A DNA stretch of 64,000 bases from Allofournierella sp. (GTDB lineage: Bacteria > Bacillota > Clostridia > Oscillospirales > Ruminococcaceae), in the NCBI GenBank assembly GCA_020025635.1, contig JAHHRU010000005.1:1-64000 (forward strand), in the 5' to 3' direction. The notes under the pieces were generated by a model. The model saw only the letters and a program-made list of their open reading frames with translations, ran no database searches and was not told where the DNA came from. Below are positions 52,440 to 60,682 of the stretch, in pieces. Numbering within the stretch: position 1 is the stretch's first letter; every line of letters begins with the position of its first letter. Both the position numbers and the translations under genes were made by a program.

Positions 52440-52496
52440 AACCAAAAAACGCCCGTGTGATCTTCCAAACGGAGATCACACGGGCGTTTTTTGGTT
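52440..52496. terminator. Second, bidirectional terminator overlapping the pseudokinase stop
   Basis: Perfect 24-bp stem beginning AACCAAAAAACGCCCGTGTG with a 9-nt loop and T6 inside the stem on both strands. Its end overlaps the stop codon of the convergent kinase-like gene. Confidence 0.92.
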
Positions 52497-54154
52497 TACC
52501 CCTGGTTTTCCTTGTTTGCCTGGCCGGCCTCATTGGTGCCTTCCTCGGCATTTTCCTGCGGCTGAGGATCGTAAATGACCCGGTCCTTGGTCACATAAAC
52601 ATTTACGACGGTTTCGTTCACGTCGATATATTTATCTGCCTCCACATCGGTGTTCACCACACTGTTGCTGGCATAGCTTCCGTCATTCTCGATCACATGG
52701 AAGCTTGCACGGATATGCCGGTCTGCCAGCTCTTTTTCGGCACTTTCTTTGGGGAAGCCGATGATATTGGGCATCTGGACCATTTCCGGCCCTTTGCTTA
52801 CCACCACCTGAATGGTGGTGCGCTGTTCGGTGGTGGAATTGCCCGCCTGCGGGCTCTGTTCCATGATAACGCCCGCCTTATATTCCGAGCTGTAACGCTG
52901 ATCCGACACGGTAAACAGGAAATCGGAATATCCCGAATCGTTCTGTACCTGCCGGAAACTGATCCCGACCACATCCGGGATATCCCGCACCTGTGTCTGC
53001 TGTGGTTCTGCTGTGGGCTGTGCCGGGGCGGGCTTTGTGGGCTCTGTGGGCCTCAAAACAAGCCACATCACCGTTAAAAAGAGTACCAAAATCACCACAA
53101 GGCTGCCTGCAAACAGGCTCTTTGTGCTGATGCTTGAGCTTTCCTTTTCCGGCAGTTCCTGGTGCGCCGGGTTTTTCTTCACCAGGTTTTCAGCCGCTGC
53201 GGGGCTTACCAGCGCCCCCATCAGTTCGGGCACATTCTGCACCCGCCTTGCAGGGTCCAGCTCCAATGCGGACCTGAGCACCTGGGCAATGTAGCCCGGC
53301 ACGTTGGGTTCCAGGCGGTTTGCCGGCGCAAGGCTCTCCTTCACCTGGCGCTGGCGGGCGCTTTCCGGCCGCTGGCCGGTAATGAGCCGGTAGAACACCG
53401 CCGCAAGGCCGTACACATCGGTATAGCGGCCTTCAAACTCCGCCGCAGAATACTGTTCCGGCGCAGAATATCCTTCGTAAAGCTGGCTTTTCAGCTGGCT
53501 TCCTTCGGTGCGCAGGCCGATGGTGGCATAGCCGCACAGCCTGGCCACACCACCGGGAGCGATCAGGATATTCGCAGGGCTGATGCCCCGGTGCACAAGG
53601 CCTGCCTTATGGATGGCGGCAACGCCCTCCATGATCGGCTGCAGCATGCTTCTTGCCTCGGACGGAGACAGGCACCGCCGATTGCTTGCCAGCTGCTGGG
53701 CCAGTGTTTCACCGCTGAGCCGCTCCATCACCGCATAAACCGTATTGTGCGCCTCAAACACATCCAGCACGGTCAGAAGGCCTGGGGTGGGGGTAATGCG
53801 CATGATGCTGCGGTAAATATCGGTAAAATCCATGCGGGTGGTTTTAAACAGCACCTCGCTGCCCTCTTTGGGCAGGATCTCCCCTTCCGGGTCACGGCCT
53901 TCCGATAAGGTGACGGGGAAATACTCTTTCAGCATTACCTTAACGCCGCTGTTATTTTCCACCGCTTCATATAAAATGCCCTCGCCGTCGGTTGCGATGT
54001 GCCTGCCAACAGTGTATCGGTCCGCCAAAAGGCTGGCATACCGCAGCGTTCCGGGAGGATTTGAGTTTGCCAGGGTCTTTTCGCAGAAGGGACACTGCTG
54101 TTTTCCCTCTTCCACGCGGGAAAGGCAGTGGGGACACAAAATCACATTCTCCAT
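52496..54154 (-). CDS. Zinc-ribbon / kinase-fold / PASTA protein, predicted pseudokinase
   Basis: 552 residues. Zinc ribbon (CPHCLSRVEEGKQQCPFC), then a Ser/Thr kinase-like domain at ~45-310, a membrane helix (LFAGSLVVILVLFLTVMWLVL) and two extracytoplasmic PASTA repeats (DIPDVVGISFRQVQ, QMPNIIGFPKESAEKELADRH). Key residues are altered: the HRD catalytic loop reads HRGISPANIL (no catalytic Asp), the DFG motif is replaced by LCGYATIG (no metal-binding Asp), and the glycine loop is degenerate, although Lys in VMLKEYFP remains. Probably a non-catalytic sensor of peptidoglycan state. The ATG at 54154 follows GGAGGGC. Confidence 0.85.
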   Translation of the reverse strand: MENVILCPHCLSRVEEGKQQCPFCEKTLANSNPPGTLRYASLLADRYTVGRHIATDGEGILYEAVENNSGVKVMLKEYFPVTLSEGRDPEGEILPKEGSEVLFKTTRMDFTDIYRSIMRITPTPGLLTVLDVFEAHNTVYAVMERLSGETLAQQLASNRRCLSPSEARSMLQPIMEGVAAIHKAGLVHRGISPANILIAPGGVARLCGYATIGLRTEGSQLKSQLYEGYSAPEQYSAAEFEGRYTDVYGLAAVFYRLITGQRPESARQRQVKESLAPANRLEPNVPGYIAQVLRSALELDPARRVQNVPELMGALVSPAAAENLVKKNPAHQELPEKESSSISTKSLFAGSLVVILVLFLTVMWLVLRPTEPTKPAPAQPTAEPQQTQVRDIPDVVGISFRQVQNDSGYSDFLFTVSDQRYSSEYKAGVIMEQSPQAGNSTTEQRTTIQVVVSKGPEMVQMPNIIGFPKESAEKELADRHIRASFHVIENDGSYASNSVVNTDVEADKYIDVNETVVNVYVTKDRVIYDPQPQENAEEGTNEAGQANKENQG

Positions 54155-54242
54155 TCTGAAAAGCCCTCCTTTTTCCAGTTTTTTCCGTGATACAAAGATA
54201 GGGCCCATCCGGGCCCCATCTGCTTATTCGTGTATGCCAGGA

Positions 54243-54986
54243 TCAGCGATCCAGGTCTTCCTCGTTTTCCAGGTTGTGCCATACATTCTGAACATCGTCA
54301 TCATCGTCCAAAGCATCCAGCAGCTTCGCCATCAGGATCTGCTCATCGGCACCGGTGATCGCAGTGTAGGTAGAAGGAACCATTGCCACATCTGCGGAGA
54401 TGAACTCATAGCCCTTGTCTTCCAGTGCCTGACGCACAGCGGAGAAATCATCGGGGGAGCAGGTAACTTCCACTGCCTCATCGCCCATATCGAAATCTTC
54501 GGCGCCGGCATCGAAGCAGTCTTCCATGACCTTCTCTTCGTCCAGGTCCTTGTCTTCCGCATCCAGAACGATAACACCCTTCTGCTCGAACAGGAAGCTG
54601 ACACAGCCCATGTTGCCCAGGTTGCCGCCGAACTTGTCGAAGTAGTGGCGCAGGTTTGCAGCGGTACGATTGCGGTTGTCGGTGAGGGTTTCCACCATCA
54701 TGGCAACGCCGCAGGGACCGTAGCCTTCGTAGGTGATGGGCTCGTAATTGTCCTTGTCACCGCCCTCGGCACGCTTGATGATGCGCTGGATGTTGTCGTT
54801 GGGCACGTTCAGGCTCTTTGCTTTCGCAATCAGGTCACGCAGCTTGCTGTTGGAGCTGGGGTCGCTGCCGCCGGTGCGAACTGCAACCGCAATTTCACGG
54901 CCGACTTTGGTGAAGACCTTTGCCTTCTGGCCGTCGGTCTTTTCCTTTTTGCGTTTGATATTGTTCCATTTACTATGTCCGGACAT
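54243..54986 (-). CDS. yebC: YebC/PmpR (TACO1-like) translation or transcription factor
   Basis: 247 residues beginning MSGHSKWNNIKRKKEKTDGQK, with the three-domain YebC pattern (EGYGPCGVAMMVETLTDNRNRTAANLR split by a turn). Family members have been described as transcription regulators and as factors easing ribosome stalling at proline runs. Cytosolic. Single gene; AGGAGG before the ATG. Confidence 0.94.
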   Translation of the reverse strand: MSGHSKWNNIKRKKEKTDGQKAKVFTKVGREIAVAVRTGGSDPSSNSKLRDLIAKAKSLNVPNDNIQRIIKRAEGGDKDNYEPITYEGYGPCGVAMMVETLTDNRNRTAANLRHYFDKFGGNLGNMGCVSFLFEQKGVIVLDAEDKDLDEEKVMEDCFDAGAEDFDMGDEAVEVTCSPDDFSAVRQALEDKGYEFISADVAMVPSTYTAITGADEQILMAKLLDALDDDDDVQNVWHNLENEEDLDR

Positions 54987-55121
54987 GGAAATCCTCCTAT
55001 TTTATCTTGGGCGGCTCACGCCCAGCTTATTATAGATAACTAGATAAGTTTATCACAAAAACATTGCAGCTTCAAGGGGCAATGCGGATAAAAGCGCATT
55101 ACAGGCCGATTTCTCTGATTT

Positions 55122-56492
55122 TTACTTGAGATTGCGCAGGGCCTTTGGGTAATGATTTTTCACTCTTCCCCCGCTCACCTTGCCTGCTCCAAGGGGAAAC
55201 CCGTCCACCAGCACGGTGCACCAGCCGTTTTGGGCGGTGCGGGCTTCGATCTCCTCTCCCCGCAGCCAGGCGGCTGTGCGCTCATCGGCAAGGGTCAGCC
55301 GCTCTGTATTGGTGCACTGAGCGCCGAACGCCATGAACAGATGATGGCCCGGCTCAAAGCGGCCCTTGCGGCCTGCGCCAAGGGTCACGCCGCAGCGCAG
55401 TGCCCGGTATTTTCCTTCCGGGATCGGAATTTGTGGAACAAGCAAAAGCATCTCCCCTGCCTTGCGGGTGGACTTTTCCTGAAGCTGGGGGAAATAGGTT
55501 TTTGCAAATGCCTGCCAGTCGGGATCGGGTTTTTCCGGCTTCTGGCTGCCCTTTTTCTTTTTGCCGGAAGGGGCCGGGGCCGGCTCTGCATCCCCGGATT
55601 TTTGCAGAAGGGCCATAAAGTGGCCCTCGCTGCTCTGGCTGGGCCAGATGCGGCGCACCTTTTCCACATCCAGCAAAAATCCGCCGCATCGGTTTTCTTC
55701 GCCCGGGCTGCCGAAGCCGGCCTTGATGGGAAGCAGCGTCATCTCCGGGTGACGGTCCAGCAGGCGCGCCACCTGCTCCTCATCCTCTTCCGGGGCAAAG
55801 GTGCAGGTGGAAAACACCAGCAGGCCGCCGGGGGCCAGCATGGAAACCGCATTTTCCAAAATCTCCTCGCCCAGCGCCGCACACTGCTTCACCAGTGCTT
55901 CACAGTGCTGGCTGAGGGCCTGGGGCTCCTTGCGGAACATCCCCTCGCCGGAGCAGGGTGCATCCACCAGCACCCGGTCAAAAAAGGCCGGGAAGGATTT
56001 CGCCAGCACCCCGGTATCCGCATTGGTCACCAGCGCATTGGCCGCGCCCATCCGCTCCAGGTTGCTTTTCAGTGCTTCGGCGCGGGCGGCATTGTATTCG
56101 TTGCTCACCAAAAGGCCCTGCCCTTTCAGCGCAGCGGCCAGCTGGCTGCTTTTGCCGCCGGGCGCCGCACAGAGATCCAGCACCTTCATGCCCGGCTGCA
56201 CATCCAAAAGGGCCGCCGGGGCGCTTGCGGAAGGCTCCTGCGAATAGAACACGCCCGCATGGTGGTAAGGGTGCCGCCCCGGCCTGAATTCCGGCTCAAG
56301 CACCACAAAGCCCTCTTTGCAGAAGGGGGAAGGCTGCAAAGAAAAATCCGCCAGCTTTTCAAATTCTTCCGGCAGACAGCGCAGCCCGTTCACCGTGATG
56401 CCCCGGGCCGGGGCTTCTTTGGGGGCGTAAATTTCATCAAAGCGATCGCCCAAAAGGGCCCGCTCTCTTGCTTCAAAATATTCGGGAAGCAT
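55122..56492 (-). CDS. RsmF/NSUN-type rRNA cytosine-5 methyltransferase
   Basis: 456 residues. SAM-binding VLDLCAAPGGKSSQLAA, catalytic cysteines in motif IV (VDAPCSGEGMF) and motif VI (FSTCTFAPEEDEEQ), and a C-terminal PUA-like region. Methylates C5 of a cytosine in 16S rRNA; the exact base is not fixed by sequence. Convergent-divergent layout: next to a small plus-strand gene at 56586. Confidence 0.93.
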   Translation of the reverse strand: MLPEYFEARERALLGDRFDEIYAPKEAPARGITVNGLRCLPEEFEKLADFSLQPSPFCKEGFVVLEPEFRPGRHPYHHAGVFYSQEPSASAPAALLDVQPGMKVLDLCAAPGGKSSQLAAALKGQGLLVSNEYNAARAEALKSNLERMGAANALVTNADTGVLAKSFPAFFDRVLVDAPCSGEGMFRKEPQALSQHCEALVKQCAALGEEILENAVSMLAPGGLLVFSTCTFAPEEDEEQVARLLDRHPEMTLLPIKAGFGSPGEENRCGGFLLDVEKVRRIWPSQSSEGHFMALLQKSGDAEPAPAPSGKKKKGSQKPEKPDPDWQAFAKTYFPQLQEKSTRKAGEMLLLVPQIPIPEGKYRALRCGVTLGAGRKGRFEPGHHLFMAFGAQCTNTERLTLADERTAAWLRGEEIEARTAQNGWCTVLVDGFPLGAGKVSGGRVKNHYPKALRNLK

Positions 56493-56585
56493 GGTTTCAA
56501 CCTTTCTGAATAAACCGGCCGTGCCGGGGAAAGAATATCAGCGAAGGGCGCACAAGCGCTCTCAAGCTGAAAGGAGATCGATCGT

Positions 56586-56765
56586 ATGGAAAACCGTAAC
56601 GCAAAGAACAGTGCATCCAAGCAGTCTGCTTCCCGGAACGCTTCCAGTCAGAACTGCTCCGGCAAGAACAGCACCAGTCAGAACACCACAAGCTCTTCCA
56701 AGAACAGCACCAGTCAGAGCACCGCAAAGTCCGCAAAGCATACCAGCGCCAAGAACAGCAAATAA
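56586..56765 (+). CDS. Small Ser/Asn/Lys-rich low-complexity protein
   Basis: 59 residues made almost only of Ser, Asn, Lys, Thr, Gln and Ala, with KNSTSQ repeated (KNSTSQNTT, KNSTSQSTA). AAAGGAG lies 9 nt before the ATG and a strong nested terminator follows the stop, so it is a real small unit. One cysteine, no hydrophobic core, strongly basic: likely disordered and possibly nucleic-acid- or spore-associated. No family recognised. Confidence 0.75.
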   Translation: MENRNAKNSASKQSASRNASSQNCSGKNSTSQNTTSSSKNSTSQSTAKSAKHTSAKNSK

Positions 56766-56770
56766 ACCGC

Positions 56771-56824
56771 AAAAGGCCGGGGCCGGGACAGAACCTTTGT
56801 TCTATTCCGGCCTCAGCCTTTTTT
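56771..56824. terminator. Nested terminator between the small gene and mrnC
   Basis: Concentric stems AAAGGC/GCCTTT, GGCCGG/CCGGCC and AGAAC/GTTCT with small internal loops, then TTTTATT. Serves convergent genes. Confidence 0.85.
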
Positions 56825-56825
56825 A

Positions 56826-57233
56826 TTACAGGGTTGGATCGAAGCCTTCCCACATTGCGTCAAAAAGCTGCTGGATGCGCTCGTCCTGCCCGGTGAGCAG
56901 CAGCCAGCCCAGCAGGGCTTCAAAGCCGGTGGAGGCCCGATACTCCTGCGGGGTAGCATGCTTTGCCACCGTTGCTTTGCTGGCGTTGCGGCCCCGGCGC
57001 AGAACCGCCTGCTCCTGTTCGGTAAGCAGGGGCTCCAGAATTTCCAAAGCCCGGCTCTGGCCCTTGGCCGAAACATATTTCACACAGGTGGAATGCAGCT
57101 TGGACGGAACCAGCCTGGTATATTCCACCAGCTTGCGCCGCACCAGCAGCTCCAGCACACCATCGCCCACAAAAGCAAGCGACAGCGGAGACTGCTCATG
57201 GATATCCACCTTTGTTTCCTGTTCAAACTGCAC
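56826..57233 (-). CDS. mrnC: Mini-ribonuclease III
   Basis: 135 residues: only the RNase III catalytic domain, without the double-stranded RNA binding domain, as in Bacillus Mini-III. Catalytic motif SPLSLAFVGDGVLELLVRRKL and the second acidic helix STGFEALLGWLLL. Matures 23S rRNA ends. Starts 14 nt after the obgE stop in reverse order (obgE then mrnC). Confidence 0.93.
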   Translation of the reverse strand: MQFEQETKVDIHEQSPLSLAFVGDGVLELLVRRKLVEYTRLVPSKLHSTCVKYVSAKGQSRALEILEPLLTEQEQAVLRRGRNASKATVAKHATPQEYRASTGFEALLGWLLLTGQDERIQQLFDAMWEGFDPTL

Positions 57234-57247
57234 GGTTCACCGCTCCT

Positions 57248-58522
57248 TTAGAATACATAATCGAATTCGTACTCGCCGATGATGATGGAATCATCTTCCT
57301 CAACGCCCTGGGCGATCAGCTCAGCCAGAACGCCGCTGTCGGCCAGCTGGCGCTGGAAGTACTGCAGGCTCTCATAGTCATCCATGTCGCTGCCGGCAAG
57401 GATGCGCTCCAGCCAGGGGGCATCCACCACATACTCGTGCTCGTCCACCTTTTCCACGGTGAATCTGCGCTCGTTGGGGTCCTGGGCCTTGGGTACATAT
57501 TCTTTTTCGTAAACCTGGATGGGGGGCAGGTCCTGCAAGCGCTGCCACACAAGGCCGGGCAGCTCTTTCAGGCCTTGGCGGGTGGCTGCCGAAATGGGCA
57601 GGAACACCAGACCCTGTTCCTCAATATAGCTGCGGAAGCTTTCCACCTGCTCGGGGGCAGCGATATCGCACTTATTGCCCAGAACGATCTGCGGCCGCTG
57701 CGAAAGCTCCTCGCTGAAGCCTGCCAGCTCGGCATTGATCTTTTCAAAATCATCAACGGGATCACGGCCCTCGCAGCCGGAAACATCCACCACATGCAAA
57801 AGCAGGCGGCAGCGCTCCACATGGCGCAGGAAGTCATGGCCCAGGCCCACACCCTCACTGGCACCTTCGATCAGGCCAGGGATGTCGGCTGCCACAAAGC
57901 TCTGCTCCGGGCCGACGCTGACCACGCCCAGCACCGGGGACAGGGTGGTGAAATGATAGTTTGCGATCTTGGGTTTTGCGGCGCTGATGACACTGATCAG
58001 GGTGGACTTGCCCACATTGGGGAAGCCGATGAGGCCCACGTCCGCAATGAGCTTGAGCTCCAGGCGGATGTCAAACTCTTCGCCGGGCAGGCCCGGCTTT
58101 GCAAAGCGGGGGATCTGACGGGTGGGTGTGGCGAAATGCACGTTGCCCCAGCCGCCGCGGCCGCCCTTGGCAACCACCACCGGCTCATCGCCGGAGATAT
58201 CTGCCATGACCAGCCCCGACTCCGCTTCCTTTACCAGGGTGCCGCGGGGCACACGAATCACCAGATCGGGGGCATTTTTGCCGGAGCATTTCTTGCCGCC
58301 GCCGTTTTCGCCGGGCTTTGCGATGTATTTGCGCTGATAGCGGAAATCCATCAGGGTGGAAAGGTTGTCATCGGCAACGAAAACCACGTTGCCGCCCTTG
58401 CCGCCGTCGCCGCCGTCCGGGCCGCCGGCCGCAACGAACTTCTCGCGGTGGAAGCTCACGGCACCGTCACCGCCCTTGCCGGCCTTGATCTTGATTTTTG
58501 CCACATCTACAAACATAGACAT
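57248..58522 (-). CDS. obgE: GTPase Obg (CgtA)
   Basis: 424 residues: glycine-rich Obg fold (MFVDVAKIKIKAGKGGDGAVSF), G domain (GFPNVGKST, DIPGLIEGA, GNKCD) and C-terminal OCT domain ending EFDYVF. Acts in 50S subunit maturation and stress control. The ATG at 58522 follows AAAGGAG; the extension to 58567 lacks a site. Same-strand run with rplU and rpmA upstream. Confidence 0.97.
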   Translation of the reverse strand: MSMFVDVAKIKIKAGKGGDGAVSFHREKFVAAGGPDGGDGGKGGNVVFVADDNLSTLMDFRYQRKYIAKPGENGGGKKCSGKNAPDLVIRVPRGTLVKEAESGLVMADISGDEPVVVAKGGRGGWGNVHFATPTRQIPRFAKPGLPGEEFDIRLELKLIADVGLIGFPNVGKSTLISVISAAKPKIANYHFTTLSPVLGVVSVGPEQSFVAADIPGLIEGASEGVGLGHDFLRHVERCRLLLHVVDVSGCEGRDPVDDFEKINAELAGFSEELSQRPQIVLGNKCDIAAPEQVESFRSYIEEQGLVFLPISAATRQGLKELPGLVWQRLQDLPPIQVYEKEYVPKAQDPNERRFTVEKVDEHEYVVDAPWLERILAGSDMDDYESLQYFQRQLADSGVLAELIAQGVEEDDSIIIGEYEFDYVF

Positions 58523-58575
58523 TGGTTTTTCTCCTTTGATGGGGTGGGATCTTTTTCCAGCTCCCACACAGAAAA

Positions 58576-58597
58576 AGCCAGGCCCACCGGCCTGGCT
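58576..58597 (-). terminator. Terminator after rpmA
   Basis: Stem AGCCAGGCC / GGCCTGGCT with a 4-nt loop, then TTTTTC on the minus strand. Separates rplU-rpmA from obgE. Confidence 0.82.
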
Positions 58598-58609
58598 CTC
58601 AAAAAAATC

Positions 58610-58861
58610 TTACTGCTTAACGCTGACCTTTTTGCGGTCACGTCCTACGCGCTCAAAGCTCACGCGGCCATCCACCAGGGCGAACAGGGTATCGTCGCTG
58701 CCGCGGCCCACGTTCTCACCGGGATGGATGTGGGTGCCACGCTGACGAACCAGGATATTGCCAGCCAGAACAAACTGACCGTCGGCGCGCTTAACGCCCA
58801 GACGCTTAGACTCGGAATCACGACCGTTCTTAGTAGAACCTACGCCTTTCTTATGTGCCAT
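58610..58861 (-). CDS. rpmA: 50S ribosomal protein L27
   Basis: 83 residues beginning MAHKKGVGSTKNGRDSESKR directly at the mature L27 sequence. The nine-residue N-terminal extension cleaved by the Prp protease in most Firmicutes (LQFFA-type) is absent, and no prp gene lies between rplU and rpmA. L27 reaches into the peptidyl transferase centre. Confidence 0.97.
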   Translation of the reverse strand: MAHKKGVGSTKNGRDSESKRLGVKRADGQFVLAGNILVRQRGTHIHPGENVGRGSDDTLFALVDGRVSFERVGRDRKKVSVKQ

Positions 58862-58880
58862 TGTGTTACACCTCCATTAC

Positions 58881-59192
58881 TTAACCGTTGATAGCGGTGA
58901 TTTCAACCTTCGTGTAGGGCTGACGATGGCCCATGTGACGAGCGCTGCCCTTCTTGGGACGATAGGTGATGATGTTCAGCTTCTTGCCCTTGCCGTTCTT
59001 AACGACAGTAGCCTCAACGCTAGCACCCTCCACGCTGGGAGCGCCAACCTTGGTCTCGCCTTCGCCGCCCACAGCCAGGACGGTGTCGAACTTAACGGTA
59101 GAGCCTTCGGCAGCTTCCAGCTTCTCGATGAAGAGCACGTCGCCCTTCTCAACACGATACTGCTTGCCACCAGTTGCGATGATTGCGTACAT
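58881..59192 (-). CDS. rplU: 50S ribosomal protein L21
   Basis: 103 residues, beginning MYAIIATGGKQYRVEKGDVL and ending in the basic RNA-binding YRPKKGSARHMGHRQ region. First gene of the rplU-rpmA unit, 19 nt before rpmA, a shorter gap than usual because prp is missing. Confidence 0.98.
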   Translation of the reverse strand: MYAIIATGGKQYRVEKGDVLFIEKLEAAEGSTVKFDTVLAVGGEGETKVGAPSVEGASVEATVVKNGKGKKLNIITYRPKKGSARHMGHRQPYTKVEITAING

Positions 59193-59283
59193 AGTGTATT
59201 GCCTCTCTTATATAAGTCTCGCTGGACTGATAGGCGGATGAATGTTTCACATCTCTTGAATGCCCAAACCATGCGGCCTTAAT

Positions 59284-59312
59284 ACTATAACACAAATATT
59301 TTTGATTTGCAA
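59284..59312 (-). promoter_or_regulatory. rplU-rpmA promoter
   Basis: Minus strand TTGCAA, 17 bases, TATAGT, followed by a leader of about 85 nt that may hold an L21-type regulatory structure (not resolved). Confidence 0.75.
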
Positions 59313-59443
59313 GGGTTTTTCCCGGTTTTCCGGCATTTTTGCCGGTTCGGCCCCTCTTTTTCCGGTTTGCACGGATTTGCTGTTCCCCCGGGCCCTTTTC
59401 ATGGTATACTTTTATCATCATTTTGCCCAGGGAGGCTGCTTTT

Positions 59444-60613
59444 ATGAATTACACCGCTTTTCTTATCCGCCGGCAGCGGCTGAAAAAAGGCTGGAGCCAG
59501 CAGGGCCTGTGTGAAGGCATCTGCGCGGTTTCCTACCTTTCCAAAATCGAACAAGGCAAGGCCGAGCCTTCCGGCGAGATCGTCAGGCTGCTGTTTGAGC
59601 GGCTTGGGATCGACTGGCACGACGAAGCGGAAAGCCGGTGCGGCGAGCTTGTGCAGGATGCCTTTGAGTATCTGCTTTCCGGTGAAAACCGCCTTCTTGC
59701 CGCTCTGCTGAAAAGCCCGGAATGGGAAAAACTGCGACACAGCCCCTGGCTGCTGGACTGCCAGCTTTTGGAGCACTGCCTTTCGCCGGAGCAGCTGCCG
59801 CTTGACCCGGCTTTGGAGGTGTGCATGAATCAGCAGCAGCTGGCCCTTCAGCGGCGGCTTCAGGGGCACTGGGAAGAGGCCCTTCGGCTGTGGCCCACCG
59901 GCTGGATGTACCTGGAAGCCGGCGAAAACAGCTATTGGCAGGGCAACAACGCCCAGGCCATCGAGCTTTTGCAGATGGCAAACGATCTGGCCTCTCAGGA
60001 GGGCCGCCCCCGCATCATGCTGGACGCCCGCAGCTTTATCGGCAACTGCTACTGCACCCTGCATGACTTTTTCTCCATGGAGCGCCACTATAAGGCTGCC
60101 CGCCGGCTTGCCATTGCGCTGAACGAGCCGGATTTTGTTTCCAGCATCGAATACAACGCCGCTTCCAACTGTTTTCAGCTGGGGCAGTATGAGAAGGCCC
60201 TTGCTTATTTTGAATCGCTGAAAGCTCCACAGCCAATGGCACTGCACAAGCTGGCACTGTGCTATGAAAAGCTGGGCCGCACCAAAGAAGCCCTTGCCGC
60301 GCTGGACCGGGCTTTTGTCGCAAATGAACAGAAAGAAGCTCTGCCCCAGAACCTTCTCTTTAAAATGTGCGAGCTGATCCGTCTGCGCCTGGAGGACCCG
60401 GAGTATCTTGACTCGGAACACTACGGCAAGGCCCTTACCGAATGTTTTGCCCTTTGCAGAGAAAACCTGCCGATGAGCTTCTGTGTCTTCCATCTGCCCT
60501 GGATGCTGGAATGGTATGAGCATCACCGCCAGTATAAGCAGGCATACGCACTTTTGATGGATTTTCCTGAGTATCACAAATCAAGCGGCTTTAATTGTGA
60601 TGAGTCGTTCTGA
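59444..60613 (+). CDS. XRE-family regulator with TPR-like C-terminus
   Basis: 389 residues. HTH at ~7-60 (IRRQRLKKGWSQQGLCEGI, YLSKIEQGKAEPS), followed by helical tetratricopeptide-like repeats (LRLWPTGWMYLEAGENSYWQGNNAQAIELL, NCFQLGQYEKALAYFESL split by turns), a layout shared with RRNPP peptide-sensing regulators. GGGAGG supports the ATG at 59444. It is followed by an MFS exporter gene it may control. No signal-peptide gene recognised nearby. Confidence 0.88.
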   Translation: MNYTAFLIRRQRLKKGWSQQGLCEGICAVSYLSKIEQGKAEPSGEIVRLLFERLGIDWHDEAESRCGELVQDAFEYLLSGENRLLAALLKSPEWEKLRHSPWLLDCQLLEHCLSPEQLPLDPALEVCMNQQQLALQRRLQGHWEEALRLWPTGWMYLEAGENSYWQGNNAQAIELLQMANDLASQEGRPRIMLDARSFIGNCYCTLHDFFSMERHYKAARRLAIALNEPDFVSSIEYNAASNCFQLGQYEKALAYFESLKAPQPMALHKLALCYEKLGRTKEALAALDRAFVANEQKEALPQNLLFKMCELIRLRLEDPEYLDSEHYGKALTECFALCRENLPMSFCVFHLPWMLEWYEHHRQYKQAYALLMDFPEYHKSSGFNCDESF

Positions 60614-60682
60614 TTTTCCCAAATATACCGGCTTGTTTTCATTTGAATTTCAATGATACAATGAAAGCAGGAGGTGGTATGT

